The notes under the pieces: generated by a model | The model's database searches: none | Told to the model about the DNA's origin: nothing | The model's input: only the letters and a program-made list of their open reading frames with translations | NCBI GenBank assembly: GCA_002317595.1 | Contig: DCHL01000072.1 | Span: 38,546-56,587 of the forward strand | Direction: 5' to 3' | Source of the DNA: Lachnospiraceae bacterium UBA1753 | Lineage (GTDB): Bacteria > Bacillota > Clostridia > Lachnospirales > Lachnospiraceae | Length of the DNA stretch: 18,042 nucleotides | Shown: piece by piece, positions 10,396 through 17,267 of the stretch | Layout of the letters: each line of letters starts with the position of its first letter | How positions within the stretch are numbered: the first letter of the stretch is position 1 | Program-made: the position numbers and the translations under genes

Positions 10396-10872
10396 ATGGA
10401 CAAGCCAACATTATACAGACGCAGAATAATTCCGGACGAATGCGTTCCACTCAAGGATGACGAAATCCTGTACTGGGACGACCGTGTGATTGTAACGAAA
10501 TGGAAGGCCCTCCATCCCAAGAAAGATCTTCACCACGGCTTCTCCTGCTACTTTCTGAGGGAAGGATACAAGGTCAGCAAATTCCTCTACGAGAACGACG
10601 ACCTCCTCTACTGGTACTGCGATATCATGGACTACGAGGAGCGTCCCGATGAGAATGCCTGGGTGTTCCGCGATCTCCTTGCTGATGTTCTTGTGTATCC
10701 CGATGGTTTCGTAAAGGTTGTGGACCTCGATGAATTCGAGGAAGCACTCGAGAACGGTTCAATCACGGTTGAGGATGTGAAGAAGGCCCTGAAATGCCTG
10801 GACAACCTTCTTAAGACAATTTACTCAGGAGACTTTGACAAGCTCACCGACGAGATTTCCTGCAGAATATAA
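10396..10872 (+). CDS. DUF402 domain protein, Ntdp/FomD-like
   Basis: 158 residues, matching the DUF402 family. The conserved acidic core is visible: YCDIMDYE at 74-81, FRDLLADVLVYPDG at 91-104, and VVDLDEFEEAL at 108-118. In characterised relatives (the Ntdp nucleoside di/triphosphatase and FomD) such Asp/Glu residues bind metal and hydrolyse nucleotide phosphates. A similar activity here is inference. The start has AAGGGGAG 8 bases upstream. It is a single-gene unit transcribed against its neighbours, with its own promoter and a shared terminator. It separates the upp cluster from the atp operon. Confidence 0.85.
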   Translation: MDKPTLYRRRIIPDECVPLKDDEILYWDDRVIVTKWKALHPKKDLHHGFSCYFLREGYKVSKFLYENDDLLYWYCDIMDYEERPDENAWVFRDLLADVLVYPDGFVKVVDLDEFEEALENGSITVEDVKKALKCLDNLLKTIYSGDFDKLTDEISCRI

Positions 10873-10883
10873 GAATAGAATTA

Positions 10884-10918
10884 GGGCTGTCGCATCAGAT
10901 GCGGCAGCCCCTTATTTG
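10884..10918. terminator. Bidirectional terminator between the DUF402 gene and dCMP deaminase
   Basis: A 12-bp stem (10884-10895 with 10899-10910, one wobble pair) has a 3-base loop. It sits 11 bases after the stop of the plus-strand DUF402 gene and 21 bases after the stop of the minus-strand dCMP deaminase gene. The plus side is followed by CTTATTTG and the minus side by TAATTCTATTC, so T-runs are modest on both sides. Confidence 0.75.
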
Positions 10919-10931
10919 TGTAATCAACTTA

Positions 10932-11417
10932 TTAAAGCTTAAATGTTATCTCTCTTCCAGAGAAATGATATTCATAGTACGCAACGCCCGCTGCCTGGAA
11001 CATCTTCTTTGCAGCGATGTTGCCCGCCGTGCCATCGTATTTGTCCCCGGCATAGACAACCGTCTTAATCCCCGCCTGAATAATGGCCTTGGCACATTCA
11101 TTACAGGGAAAAAGTGTTACATACAATTTTGTTCCCTCGAGACTTCCACCCCTGTAGTTCAGAATAGCATTGAGTTCGCTGTGGCTTACGTATGCATACT
11201 TTGTATTCTCATACTCACCCTCCCTGTCCCAGGGAAAAGTGTCATCAGAACATCCCATCGGAAAACCATTGTATCCAATAGAGAGTATCTTGTTTGTGCC
11301 GCTTACGATACATGCACCAACCTGAGTATTGGGGTCCTTTGACCTGAGTGACGCAAGCATGGCAACACCCATAAAATACTCGTCCCAGGAAATATAATCA
11401 GAGCGCTTTGCTGTCAT
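10932..11417 (-). CDS. dCMP deaminase (deoxycytidylate deaminase family)
   Basis: A zinc-dependent deaminase converting dCMP to dUMP, feeding dTMP synthesis. Counted from the GTG at 11429, the zinc and catalytic site is H83-S84-E85 (HSELNAIL) with C109 and C112 (LFPCNEC). The stretch YVTLFPCNECAKAIIQAGIK is strikingly like the eukaryotic DCTD type, and so is HxELNAI. The common HAE motif is HSE here. I prefer the ATG at 11417 (161 residues, GGAAG 5 bases upstream). The GTG four codons earlier also has a GAGG. It is the last gene of the string GH18-sua5-rpiB-upp-deaminase, 50 bases after upp. Confidence 0.9.
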   Translation of the reverse strand: MTAKRSDYISWDEYFMGVAMLASLRSKDPNTQVGACIVSGTNKILSIGYNGFPMGCSDDTFPWDREGEYENTKYAYVSHSELNAILNYRGGSLEGTKLYVTLFPCNECAKAIIQAGIKTVVYAGDKYDGTAGNIAAKKMFQAAGVAYYEYHFSGREITFKL

Positions 11418-11467
11418 ACATTCTTCCACTGCCTGCCTCGAGCGGCAGACCCTTTCACAGACTAATC

Positions 11468-12097
11468 CTACTTTGTTCCAAAAATTCTGTCTCCAGCATC
11501 GCCGAGACCAGGAACAATATACTTGTGGTCATTGAGCTTCTCATCAAGAGCGCCAACGTAAATATCAACATCGGGATGTGCATCCTGCATAGCCTTGAGT
11601 CCCTCGGGAGCTGCAATGATGCAGAGGAAGTGAATACTCTTGCATCCTCTTGCCTTAAGCATATCGATTGCCGCTATTGATGAACCACCTGTTGCAAGCA
11701 TAGGATCAACCACGAAAACCTCTCTCTGAGCACAATCCTCAGGGAGCTTGCAGTAGTACTCAACAGGAAGTGCTGTCTCAGGGTCGCGGTAAAGACCGAT
11801 ATGTCCAACCTTTGCAGCAGGAATGAGGCTGAGCATTCCGTCAACCATTCCAAGACCAGCCCTAAGAATAGGAACAACTGCCAGCTTCTTTCCCTTGAGC
11901 TCCTTAACTACAGTCTTGCAGATGGGAGTCTCAATCTCTGTATCCTGGAGAGGCAGCTCTCTTGTTGCCTCGTAGCAGATAAGCATTGCAATCTCGCTTA
12001 TTGTCTGACGGAAATCCTTTGTGCCTGTATCAGTTCTTCTGATATAGCCAATCTTATGCTGAATAAGCGGATGGTCCATAATTACTGTTTTTGCCAT
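11468..12097 (-). CDS. upp: Uracil phosphoribosyltransferase
   Basis: Converts uracil and PRPP to UMP in pyrimidine salvage. From the ATG at 12097 the protein has 209 residues, the usual family length. The PRPP-binding loop [10 protein letters not shown] is at 130-139, and the C-terminal uracil-binding stretch [12 protein letters not shown] lies near residue 195. GGAGGAG lies just before this ATG; an upstream in-frame GTG at 12121 has no such support. It lies between rpiB and the dCMP deaminase gene, so two pyrimidine enzymes are adjacent. A upp gene near the atp operon is a known Firmicutes arrangement. Confidence 0.97.
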   Translation of the reverse strand: MAKTVIMDHPLIQHKIGYIRRTDTGTKDFRQTISEIAMLICYEATRELPLQDTEIETPICKTVVKELKGKKLAVVPILRAGLGMVDGMLSLIPAAKVGHIGLYRDPETALPVEYYCKLPEDCAQREVFVVDPMLATGGSSIAAIDMLKARGCKSIHFLCIIAAPEGLKAMQDAHPDVDIYVGALDEKLNDHKYIVPGLGDAGDRIFGTK

Positions 12098-12157
12098 TAC
12101 TCTCCTCCAAATCTCTGTCACTAGACAGTATAAATAAAATGAATAATTCCCAATATT

Positions 12158-12595
12158 TTACAAATCTGCATCCAGCATTCCCACTCTGCGGCAATGCTTC
12201 TCTTCTCCTGAGAAAGGAGTCTCAAGAAATACATCTGTTATAGCCTCTGCCAGTCCAGGTCCAACAATGTTGGCACCAAGCGCAAGACAGTTCGCATCAT
12301 TGTGAAGACGTGTCATCTTAGCCATAAGCTCATTTGTACAGAGAGCACATCTGACGCCCTTCACCTTGTTGGCACACATAGAGATGCCGATTCCCGTCGT
12401 ACAGATAACGATTCCTCTCTCAACTTCACCTGATGTAAGTGCCTTGGTAACAGCCTTACAGTAAACCGGATAATCACATGAATTCTTATCATATGTACCC
12501 ATGTCCTCAACCTCATGACCCGTTGCCTTAAGATGGGCTATAATAGTCTCTTTAAGGTCAAATCCACCATGATCACTTCCTATTGCAACCTTCAT
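12158..12595 (-). CDS. rpiB: Ribose-5-phosphate isomerase B
   Basis: Interconverts ribose 5-phosphate and ribulose 5-phosphate in the pentose phosphate pathway. It has 145 residues with the RpiB/LacAB fold: SDHGG at 7-11, C65 in ICTTGIGIS (the catalytic base position; the usual CGTGIG reads CTTGIG here), and RLHNDANCLALGA with the conserved His near 97. GGAGG lies 6 bases before the ATG. It lies between sua5 and upp. A related role on another aldose phosphate cannot be excluded, but the context favours RpiB. Confidence 0.93.
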   Translation of the reverse strand: MKVAIGSDHGGFDLKETIIAHLKATGHEVEDMGTYDKNSCDYPVYCKAVTKALTSGEVERGIVICTTGIGISMCANKVKGVRCALCTNELMAKMTRLHNDANCLALGANIVGPGLAEAITDVFLETPFSGEEKHCRRVGMLDADL

Positions 12596-12637
12596 ACCAA
12601 ACCTCCATATTTATGAAAAATATATGCTTATAGTATA

Positions 12638-13690
12638 TCACACTTTAATCACTCTGTGGGCAGCAGCCTTAAGTAATCTGTTCATTACTGCCATGCCCAT
12701 TCTAGGTGTATCAAGTTCCTCGGAATATATCCTTGTCACCCCGATATCATCGAATTCCCTCAGCACCGCAAACAGATGTCTGGCTATCGTCTCCTCGTCA
12801 GCCTTGGAGCCCACGACACGGACAACTCCATCCTTGTAAAGCTCCCTATTTTCTTCCGTAGCAATAACTCCGACCAGCTCACCGCTTTCTTTCCCTTTGG
12901 CAACAGCAGAGTTGATGTAAGCAGTGACGTTCCCGTCCTCTCCGCTCACAATATAAAGTTCTCCCTGTGGAGCATAGTGCTTATATTTCATTCCAGGGGC
13001 CTTCGGATGAGTACCATCAGGCAGGATGCCTCCTATTGCAGGATCAATTTCTATCCTACCAACAATACTCCCCAACATATCCGGTGTAATATACCCGGGC
13101 CTTAACAGCATTGGGACGTCTCCCGTCAGATCTACAATCGTGGACTCAACTCCGATACCTACTGCCCCACCGTCCAGCACCATCTCAATCCGTCCATCAA
13201 GGTCGCTCATTACATGAGATGCAAGTGTCGGACTTGGCCTTCCCGACCTGTTGGCACTGGGTGCCGCGATATACCCAGTCGAATTTCTGATAAATTCCAA
13301 GGCTGCCTTATGGTCTGGCATCCTCACTGCAACAGTATCAAGCCCTCCCGTCGTTGAATACGGAACCATATCACTCTTATTGAAAATCATCGTAAGTGGC
13401 CCCGGCCAGAATGCATCTGCCAGGAGCTTTGCCGACTCCGGAATGCTTTTCACAATAGGTTCAAGGGCACTCATTTCTGCGATATGGACAATCAGTGGAT
13501 TGTCAGACGGCCTTCCCTTAGCTGCGTATATCTTTTTCGAGGATTCTGCATTCAGGGCATCTCCGCCCAGACCATATACAGTCTCCGTAGGGAATGCAAC
13601 AAGTCCCCCATCCTTAATTATTTTTCCCGCTTTTTCAAAAATTGCACTGTCCGCTCCTGTGCCTGACAGTACGCAAAGCTCTGTTTCCAT
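12638..13690 (-). CDS. ywlC: L-threonylcarbamoyladenylate synthase (Sua5/YwlC/YrdC)
   Basis: Makes threonylcarbamoyl-AMP from threonine, bicarbonate and ATP, the first step of the t6A37 tRNA modification. It has 350 residues, the long Sua5 form. The YrdC domain covers about 14-200, with PTETVYGLG at 35-43, KGRPSDNPL at 58-66 (ligand-binding Lys, Arg, Ser, Asn) and PSANRSGRPSPT. A linker containing PGMKYKHYAPQGELYIV leads to the C-terminal SUA5 domain (about 230-345). AAGG lies 7 bases before the ATG. It starts 21 bases after the stop of the GH18 gene and ends 42 bases before rpiB. Confidence 0.95.
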   Translation of the reverse strand: METELCVLSGTGADSAIFEKAGKIIKDGGLVAFPTETVYGLGGDALNAESSKKIYAAKGRPSDNPLIVHIAEMSALEPIVKSIPESAKLLADAFWPGPLTMIFNKSDMVPYSTTGGLDTVAVRMPDHKAALEFIRNSTGYIAAPSANRSGRPSPTLASHVMSDLDGRIEMVLDGGAVGIGVESTIVDLTGDVPMLLRPGYITPDMLGSIVGRIEIDPAIGGILPDGTHPKAPGMKYKHYAPQGELYIVSGEDGNVTAYINSAVAKGKESGELVGVIATEENRELYKDGVVRVVGSKADEETIARHLFAVLREFDDIGVTRIYSEELDTPRMGMAVMNRLLKAAAHRVIKV

Positions 13691-13711
13691 TTTGGCGCCT
13701 TCCGAATTGCC

Positions 13712-15445
13712 TTAATTTCCTTCCATATATGATGCAATGACATCCCATATGTCATCAGTCTCAAATCCAAGCTTCCAGCAGGCGACACCAGCTATATTGT
13801 TGGCCGCCATCAGGTTAAGCTTTGCCTGTATTGACTGTGCATCTTCCATCCATAATTTATATGTTATTCCATCATCCACCATCTCTCCATAGTTCTGGGC
13901 ACATGCATCATCCCAGACCATATTGATATTGTGGTTTGAAACAAAATTCTGAGCAGTCTGCATATCAACGGCTTCACTGGACAGTGTCGTTCCCTCGGCC
14001 CATACTCTCGTATAGAAGGGAATACCATTGATGACCTGCGAAGCATCCACATCCTGAAGAGTCTTCTCTATACCCTCCTGGACAAAATTGAAGGATGCAA
14101 CCGAACCACTCTCAGTAGAACCGGCATAGTGTTCATCATATCCCATAATAATCACATAGTCCGCATATTGACCCTGTACTTTCCTATTATAATGGGATGT
14201 GTACTCCTTCGGTACATAGTTGTCTACGGACAGCACCAGACCATTCTGTCTGCAGGGAATCGAAAGCTCCCTAATGAACTGGGCAAAACCGTCTCCGCAG
14301 GAAGCATCAAGTGTCTCAAAGTCTATATTGATTCCATCGAGACCAAGCTCAAGCGCCGCACTCACAAGATTATTGATCAGGGTCTGTCTGTGTTCTGTGT
14401 ATGACAGCACCTCAAAAGAACTCACAGCATCATTGAAATTATCAATAAGTCCCCAGACCTCAAGTCCCTTCTCATGCGCTCTTGCAACATACTCAGGACT
14501 TCCAATATTGGAAATATTACCCTCATTGTCAATGAGTGAAAACCAGGTGGGTGATATTACATTCATATCCTTCGTTCTGTCAACAACACTGTCAAGAGTC
14601 TCAAGTGACGCCTCGGTACTCATCACCTGGTGCCATCCCAGGCAGATTTTATGATCGCGCAGTGTGTGCGTGATATTCAGCTGAGAAGGATTCACGGCAG
14701 GCGTCTCCACCTCAGTCCTGTAATTGTCAAGACGCTTAATCTCAACATATCCCAGAAAACCGTCGTCTGTCTTGACCTCGCTCCACTCTTCCATGGGATT
14801 GACAATCTCTACCTTCTCGCCCTTACTGATCTCCCTGAGGATAGGACTCTTAACACCACCAAGTACCCTCACCTGCGTATCGTCCACAACATCAGCAACC
14901 TGAATCTCTCCCCAACTGCTCTTAATCTCGATATGATTAGGCGCAGTGAAGGTCTTGACCTCAATTGCCGAATGCTGCTCCACATAATCAAGGGAAATGT
15001 ATCTGTCTCCGTTCTTCGTCAGGAGAGTTCCATCTCCTTCAGTAACCTTGCTGGTTCCATTTCCATCGGTATAGAAAAGAGCCTGCTCATGCTCATCGTA
15101 ATACAGGTTCTCGCAGAATTTCTCCTCTGCCATCTCAAAAGGCAGATAGAACCTGCCACCTGTACACAGTGCTCTCTCTTCAATAAATTCACCATTCAGG
15201 AGAATGGATGTGTCCTCCCCTCCTGTAAGCTTAAAATAGTCATTCAGATCAGCCTTCTCCTTGGAATATGAGAGTTTCTCAAGCATTCCTGAACTGAAGG
15301 TCATCACTGCTATTATAATAATGAGGATAATGGCAACGAGGGCAGGAATCAGTTTCCTGATAAATTTCCTTCTGGCCCTTCTTTTTCCACCAGTCGCCTT
15401 ACGACGGCGTTTCCTCTTTCTTTCAACATTATTGTAATCGTCCAT
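13712..15445 (-). CDS. Membrane-anchored GH18 glycosidase with SH3 domain
   Basis: Residue numbers count from the upstream ATG at 15466. A very basic N-terminus (17-38, rich in Arg and Lys) precedes one transmembrane segment (about 39-57), so the bulk is extracellular. Residues about 75-165 form a module like copper-amine-oxidase N domains or other cell-wall-associated beta modules. Residues 187-246 are a bacterial SH3-type domain (SPILREISKGEKVEIV). Residues 270-580 form a GH18 barrel with LDGINIDFE: D377, D382 and the acid/base E384, where the usual third Asp is N380. Further barrel motifs are MGYDEHY at 441 and CWKLGFE at 563. The combination resembles spore or wall lytic enzymes such as YaaH/SleL. 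The ATG at 15445 has AAGGG 7 bases upstream; the one at 15466 has none. The substrate is probably peptidoglycan or chitin-like glycan (inference). Confidence 0.85.
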   Translation of the reverse strand: MDDYNNVERKRKRRRKATGGKRRARRKFIRKLIPALVAIILIIIIAVMTFSSGMLEKLSYSKEKADLNDYFKLTGGEDTSILLNGEFIEERALCTGGRFYLPFEMAEEKFCENLYYDEHEQALFYTDGNGTSKVTEGDGTLLTKNGDRYISLDYVEQHSAIEVKTFTAPNHIEIKSSWGEIQVADVVDDTQVRVLGGVKSPILREISKGEKVEIVNPMEEWSEVKTDDGFLGYVEIKRLDNYRTEVETPAVNPSQLNITHTLRDHKICLGWHQVMSTEASLETLDSVVDRTKDMNVISPTWFSLIDNEGNISNIGSPEYVARAHEKGLEVWGLIDNFNDAVSSFEVLSYTEHRQTLINNLVSAALELGLDGINIDFETLDASCGDGFAQFIRELSIPCRQNGLVLSVDNYVPKEYTSHYNRKVQGQYADYVIIMGYDEHYAGSTESGSVASFNFVQEGIEKTLQDVDASQVINGIPFYTRVWAEGTTLSSEAVDMQTAQNFVSNHNINMVWDDACAQNYGEMVDDGITYKLWMEDAQSIQAKLNLMAANNIAGVACWKLGFETDDIWDVIASYMEGN

Positions 15446-15464
15446 CAAATATCCCTTTTCATAC

Positions 15465-15470
15465 ATTATA
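15465..15470 (-). promoter_or_regulatory. Possible -10 element for the GH18-ywlC-rpiB-upp string
   Basis: A perfect TATAAT on the minus strand lies 20 bases before the preferred GH18 start. If used, transcription would begin near 15458, just ahead of the AAGGG site, which would exclude the upstream ATG. No good -35 hexamer is seen at the right distance, so this is tentative. Confidence 0.35.
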
Positions 15471-15624
15471 CATAACTATAATCTGTATAATGTTACCATA
15501 AAGACAGCCGGTGATTCAACCACCCGAATCATTTCTCACACTCTTTTTACAGCCGAAGGAGCCCAAGTAAAATATCCCTCCAGCCGGCGCCCTATGGTCA
15601 GAATTCTGCGATATACCTTATCTT

Positions 15625-15843
15625 TCAGTATGTAACCTTATCGTAGCAAACCCTGATAAGTTCTCCTTTCTCATTCTGTTGCATATCAGCCATGTACGTA
15701 TAATTGCCTTTTTCCCGCACGACAGTACGCGCTATCTCTCCGAGAGACGAGCGTCTGCCACACAGATAAACCGGCACTTCTTCTCCAACTACATGGCATA
15801 AATCCACAAAACATTCGATTTCATCTCTAATCAGGTCTATCAT
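15625..15843 (-). CDS. Small protein of unknown function, 72 residues
   Basis: I do not recognise this family. The ATG at 15843 has a strong GGGGGG site 5 bases upstream and begins MIDLIRDEIECFVDLCHVVG; a longer in-frame opening to 15924 lacks support. The protein is soluble-looking and mixed in charge, with four Cys (positions 11, 16, 28 and 66), of which C11 and C16 lie near one another in an amphipathic helix. The segment SLGEIARTVVREKGNYTYMADM resembles a small alpha-beta fold. It lies 180 bases upstream of the GH18 gene on the same strand and could be cotranscribed. Coding status rests on the ribosome binding site and a protein-like sequence. Confidence 0.6.
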   Translation of the reverse strand: MIDLIRDEIECFVDLCHVVGEEVPVYLCGRRSSLGEIARTVVREKGNYTYMADMQQNEKGELIRVCYDKVTY

Positions 15844-16115
15844 AATTCCCCCCTGAATCAGAACACCCCGCATATGACAGCAATTCCCATAAGGATTCCG
15901 TGATATATTTTTCTGCCAAAACACAGGGCAGCATCAAGTAACAAAGAGACGGGCGAACGGTACAAATAATTAAAAAAACAGTATTGTATGTTGCTTGCAT
16001 ATAAAATTGTTAAAGGATAAAATTCACCCACGAATAAACTAGAAGTATCTAAATTTATCTGGTGAAAAATTCGGCAGATTGCCGATGACATTCCCCGGAA
16101 GGGGAATGAGAAACG
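15844..16115. other. Gene-poor gap with tandem hairpins
   Basis: No convincing gene lies here. A 77-residue minus-strand frame (15858-16091) has no properly spaced ribosome binding site. Two hairpins stand four bases apart: a 5-bp stem at 16072-16084 and a perfect 8-bp stem with a four-base loop at 16089-16108. On the minus strand the first is followed by AATTTTTC and could act as a weak second terminator for the short transcript starting near 16200. Confidence 0.4.
16072..16108 (-). repeat. Pair of adjacent inverted repeats
   Basis: The arms are 16072-16076 with 16080-16084 (loop of 3) and 16089-16096 with 16101-16108 (loop of 4). The second stem is perfect and G+C-rich. Neither has a T-run on the plus strand. 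Confidence 0.6.
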
Positions 16116-16150
16116 AAAAAAGCCACTGCATAGTCAATAGACTGCAGCTT
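16116..16150 (-). terminator. Intrinsic terminator of the short minus-strand transcript
   Basis: On the minus strand the arms AAG, CTGC and AGTC pair with GACT, GCAG and CTT around a TATT loop, with two small bulges. Six T residues follow directly (complement of 16116-16121). It lies about 60 bases after the predicted transcription start near 16200. Confidence 0.65.
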
Positions 16151-16200
16151 AAAACACGTCAATCACTCCTTTCGGTACCGGATTGTCCGCGCCGTCCCAT
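16116..16200 (-). ncRNA. Candidate small RNA or attenuated leader of about 85 nt
   Basis: A strong promoter (16207-16235, minus) and an intrinsic terminator (16116-16150) frame about 85 bases. Inside are a 13-codon frame starting at the predicted 5' end (16159-16200) and, further on, AAAGGAG (16166-16172) placed 8 bases before GTG TTT TAA (16149-16157). The stop codon of that two-codon frame overlaps the base of the terminator stem. I match it to no known RNA family. It could be a small RNA, a leader with translation-controlled termination for the downstream 72-residue gene, or a decayed small toxin gene. Confidence 0.4.
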
Positions 16201-16206
16201 GAGCGT

Positions 16207-16235
16207 ATTATATTTGCGCCATTCTGATTTTGCAA
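16207..16235 (-). promoter_or_regulatory. Strong promoter of the short minus-strand transcript
   Basis: TTGCAA (16230-16235) lies 17 bases before a perfect TATAAT (16207-16212) on the minus strand. The sequence directly upstream (16236-16265) is almost pure A/T with A- and T-runs and could act as an UP element. It is divergent from the mecA promoter, 50 bases away. Confidence 0.7.
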
Positions 16236-16284
16236 GAAAAATATAAAAATTTTTTAAAATCATCAATACTAAACTCTCATTCTA

Positions 16285-16313
16285 TTGACGAAAACACTAA
16301 AGAAATATATACT
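16285..16313 (+). promoter_or_regulatory. Promoter of mecA
   Basis: TTGACG (16285-16290) and TATACT (16308-16313) are 17 bases apart on the plus strand. Transcription would begin near 16320, giving a leader of about 35 bases that contains the full AAGGAGGTGA site (16340-16349). Confidence 0.85.
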
Positions 16314-16355
16314 TTTTGCTACATTAGAAGACACTTGATAAGGAGGTGACCTTCC

Positions 16356-17150
16356 ATGAAATTAGAAAAAGTTAATGACCATCAGATCAGATGCACCCTT
16401 ACCAAGGCAGATCTGGCGGATAGACATATGAAGCTCTCAGAGCTTGCTTACGGTTCAGACAAGGCAAAAAGTCTCTTCAGGGACATGATGCAGCAGGCCG
16501 CCTATGAATTCGGATTTGAGGCAGAGGACATTCCGCTCATGATAGAGGCAATCCCTCTCTCAGGTGACTGTATCGTTCTTATCATCACAAAGGTTGAGGA
16601 TCCTGATGAGCTTGATACAAGATTTTCGAAGTTTGCTCCTTCCCTTGATGAGGATTCCGATGATAGTGACGACAGTTCAGAGGAATCACCTGCGATTCCA
16701 TCACTCTCTGTAACTGCAGACGATGTGATTGATCTCTTCAAGAAGCTCCACAGTGATCTCACTGAGACAGCAGAGCGTCTTGCTTCCCAGTCAAAGGCTG
16801 AGGAGAAGGACAAGCCTGGCAAGGAGAAGCTTGCAGTATCTGTCGCTGAGGATATGGTACGCATGTACAGGTTCGACTCACTAGATGATGCGATTCGCCT
16901 CGCCCATGTACTCAAGGGTTTCTATGACGGAGAGAATGATCTCTATAAGAGTACAACACCCGAAGGGTTCTACCTTGTCCTTCATAAATCCGCCCACACT
17001 GCGGAGCAGTTCAACAAAGTATGCAACATTCTCGCAGAGTACTCTTCCGTTGTACGCTACACAAAGGGCAGCAATGCATTTCTTTCCGAGCACGCTTCAG
17101 TTATGCTCAGCAAGAATGCGCTTCAGAAGCTTGCGCAGATTGAGGCATAG
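16356..17150 (+). CDS. mecA: MecA-like adaptor protein for ClpC
   Basis: An adaptor that delivers substrates to the ClpCP protease and promotes ClpC assembly. It has 264 residues, longer than Bacillus MecA. The N-terminal substrate-recognition domain covers residues 1-85, beginning MKLEKVNDHQIRCTLTKADL and containing LFRDMMQQAAYEFGF. A linker of about 70 residues is acidic and Ser-rich (SLDEDSDDSDDSSEE at 96-110) and then Lys/Glu-rich. The C-terminal ClpC-binding domain covers about 160-262, with YRFDSLDDAIRLAHVL and GFYLVLHK. A consensus Shine-Dalgarno sequence lies 6 bases before the ATG. It is a single-gene unit. The long acidic linker is the main departure from the Bacillus protein. Confidence 0.9.
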   Translation: MKLEKVNDHQIRCTLTKADLADRHMKLSELAYGSDKAKSLFRDMMQQAAYEFGFEAEDIPLMIEAIPLSGDCIVLIITKVEDPDELDTRFSKFAPSLDEDSDDSDDSSEESPAIPSLSVTADDVIDLFKKLHSDLTETAERLASQSKAEEKDKPGKEKLAVSVAEDMVRMYRFDSLDDAIRLAHVLKGFYDGENDLYKSTTPEGFYLVLHKSAHTAEQFNKVCNILAEYSSVVRYTKGSNAFLSEHASVMLSKNALQKLAQIEA

Positions 17151-17187
17151 TTAACAGCGCCAGGAACTGTCGGAATCATATTTTTTC

Positions 17188-17235
17188 AAAAAATAAGCCC
17201 CCGTATGGTGAATCCATACAGGGGCTTTCATTTTT
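17188..17235. terminator. Bidirectional terminator between mecA and the DUF1858 gene
   Basis: A 14-bp stem with one C-A mismatch (17195-17208 with 17214-17227) encloses a 5-base loop. On the plus strand it is followed by TCATTTTT, ending mecA. On the minus strand it is followed by ATTTTTTG, ending the DUF1858 gene whose stop is 33 bases away. The two genes converge on it. Confidence 0.9.
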
Positions 17236-17267
17236 CAGTAGAAAAATTCCATCGGTAGAACTGTCTT

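Noticed and set aside
15552..15588. A hairpin after the 72-residue gene as a possible terminator
   Set aside because: The pairing is short and interrupted, and the minus strand after it is A-rich, not T-rich.
15995..16023. A plus-strand promoter-like pair (TTGCAT, 17 bases, TAAAAT) that would give an antisense RNA to the short transcript
   Set aside because: The -35 matches only three of six positions in an A/T-rich stretch, and no plus-strand terminator follows before mecA. Chance is likely.
15858..16091. A 77-residue minus-strand frame upstream of the 72-residue gene
   Set aside because: The start has no properly spaced Shine-Dalgarno sequence and overlaps a hairpin. Its end has a hydrophobic stretch but no family resemblance.
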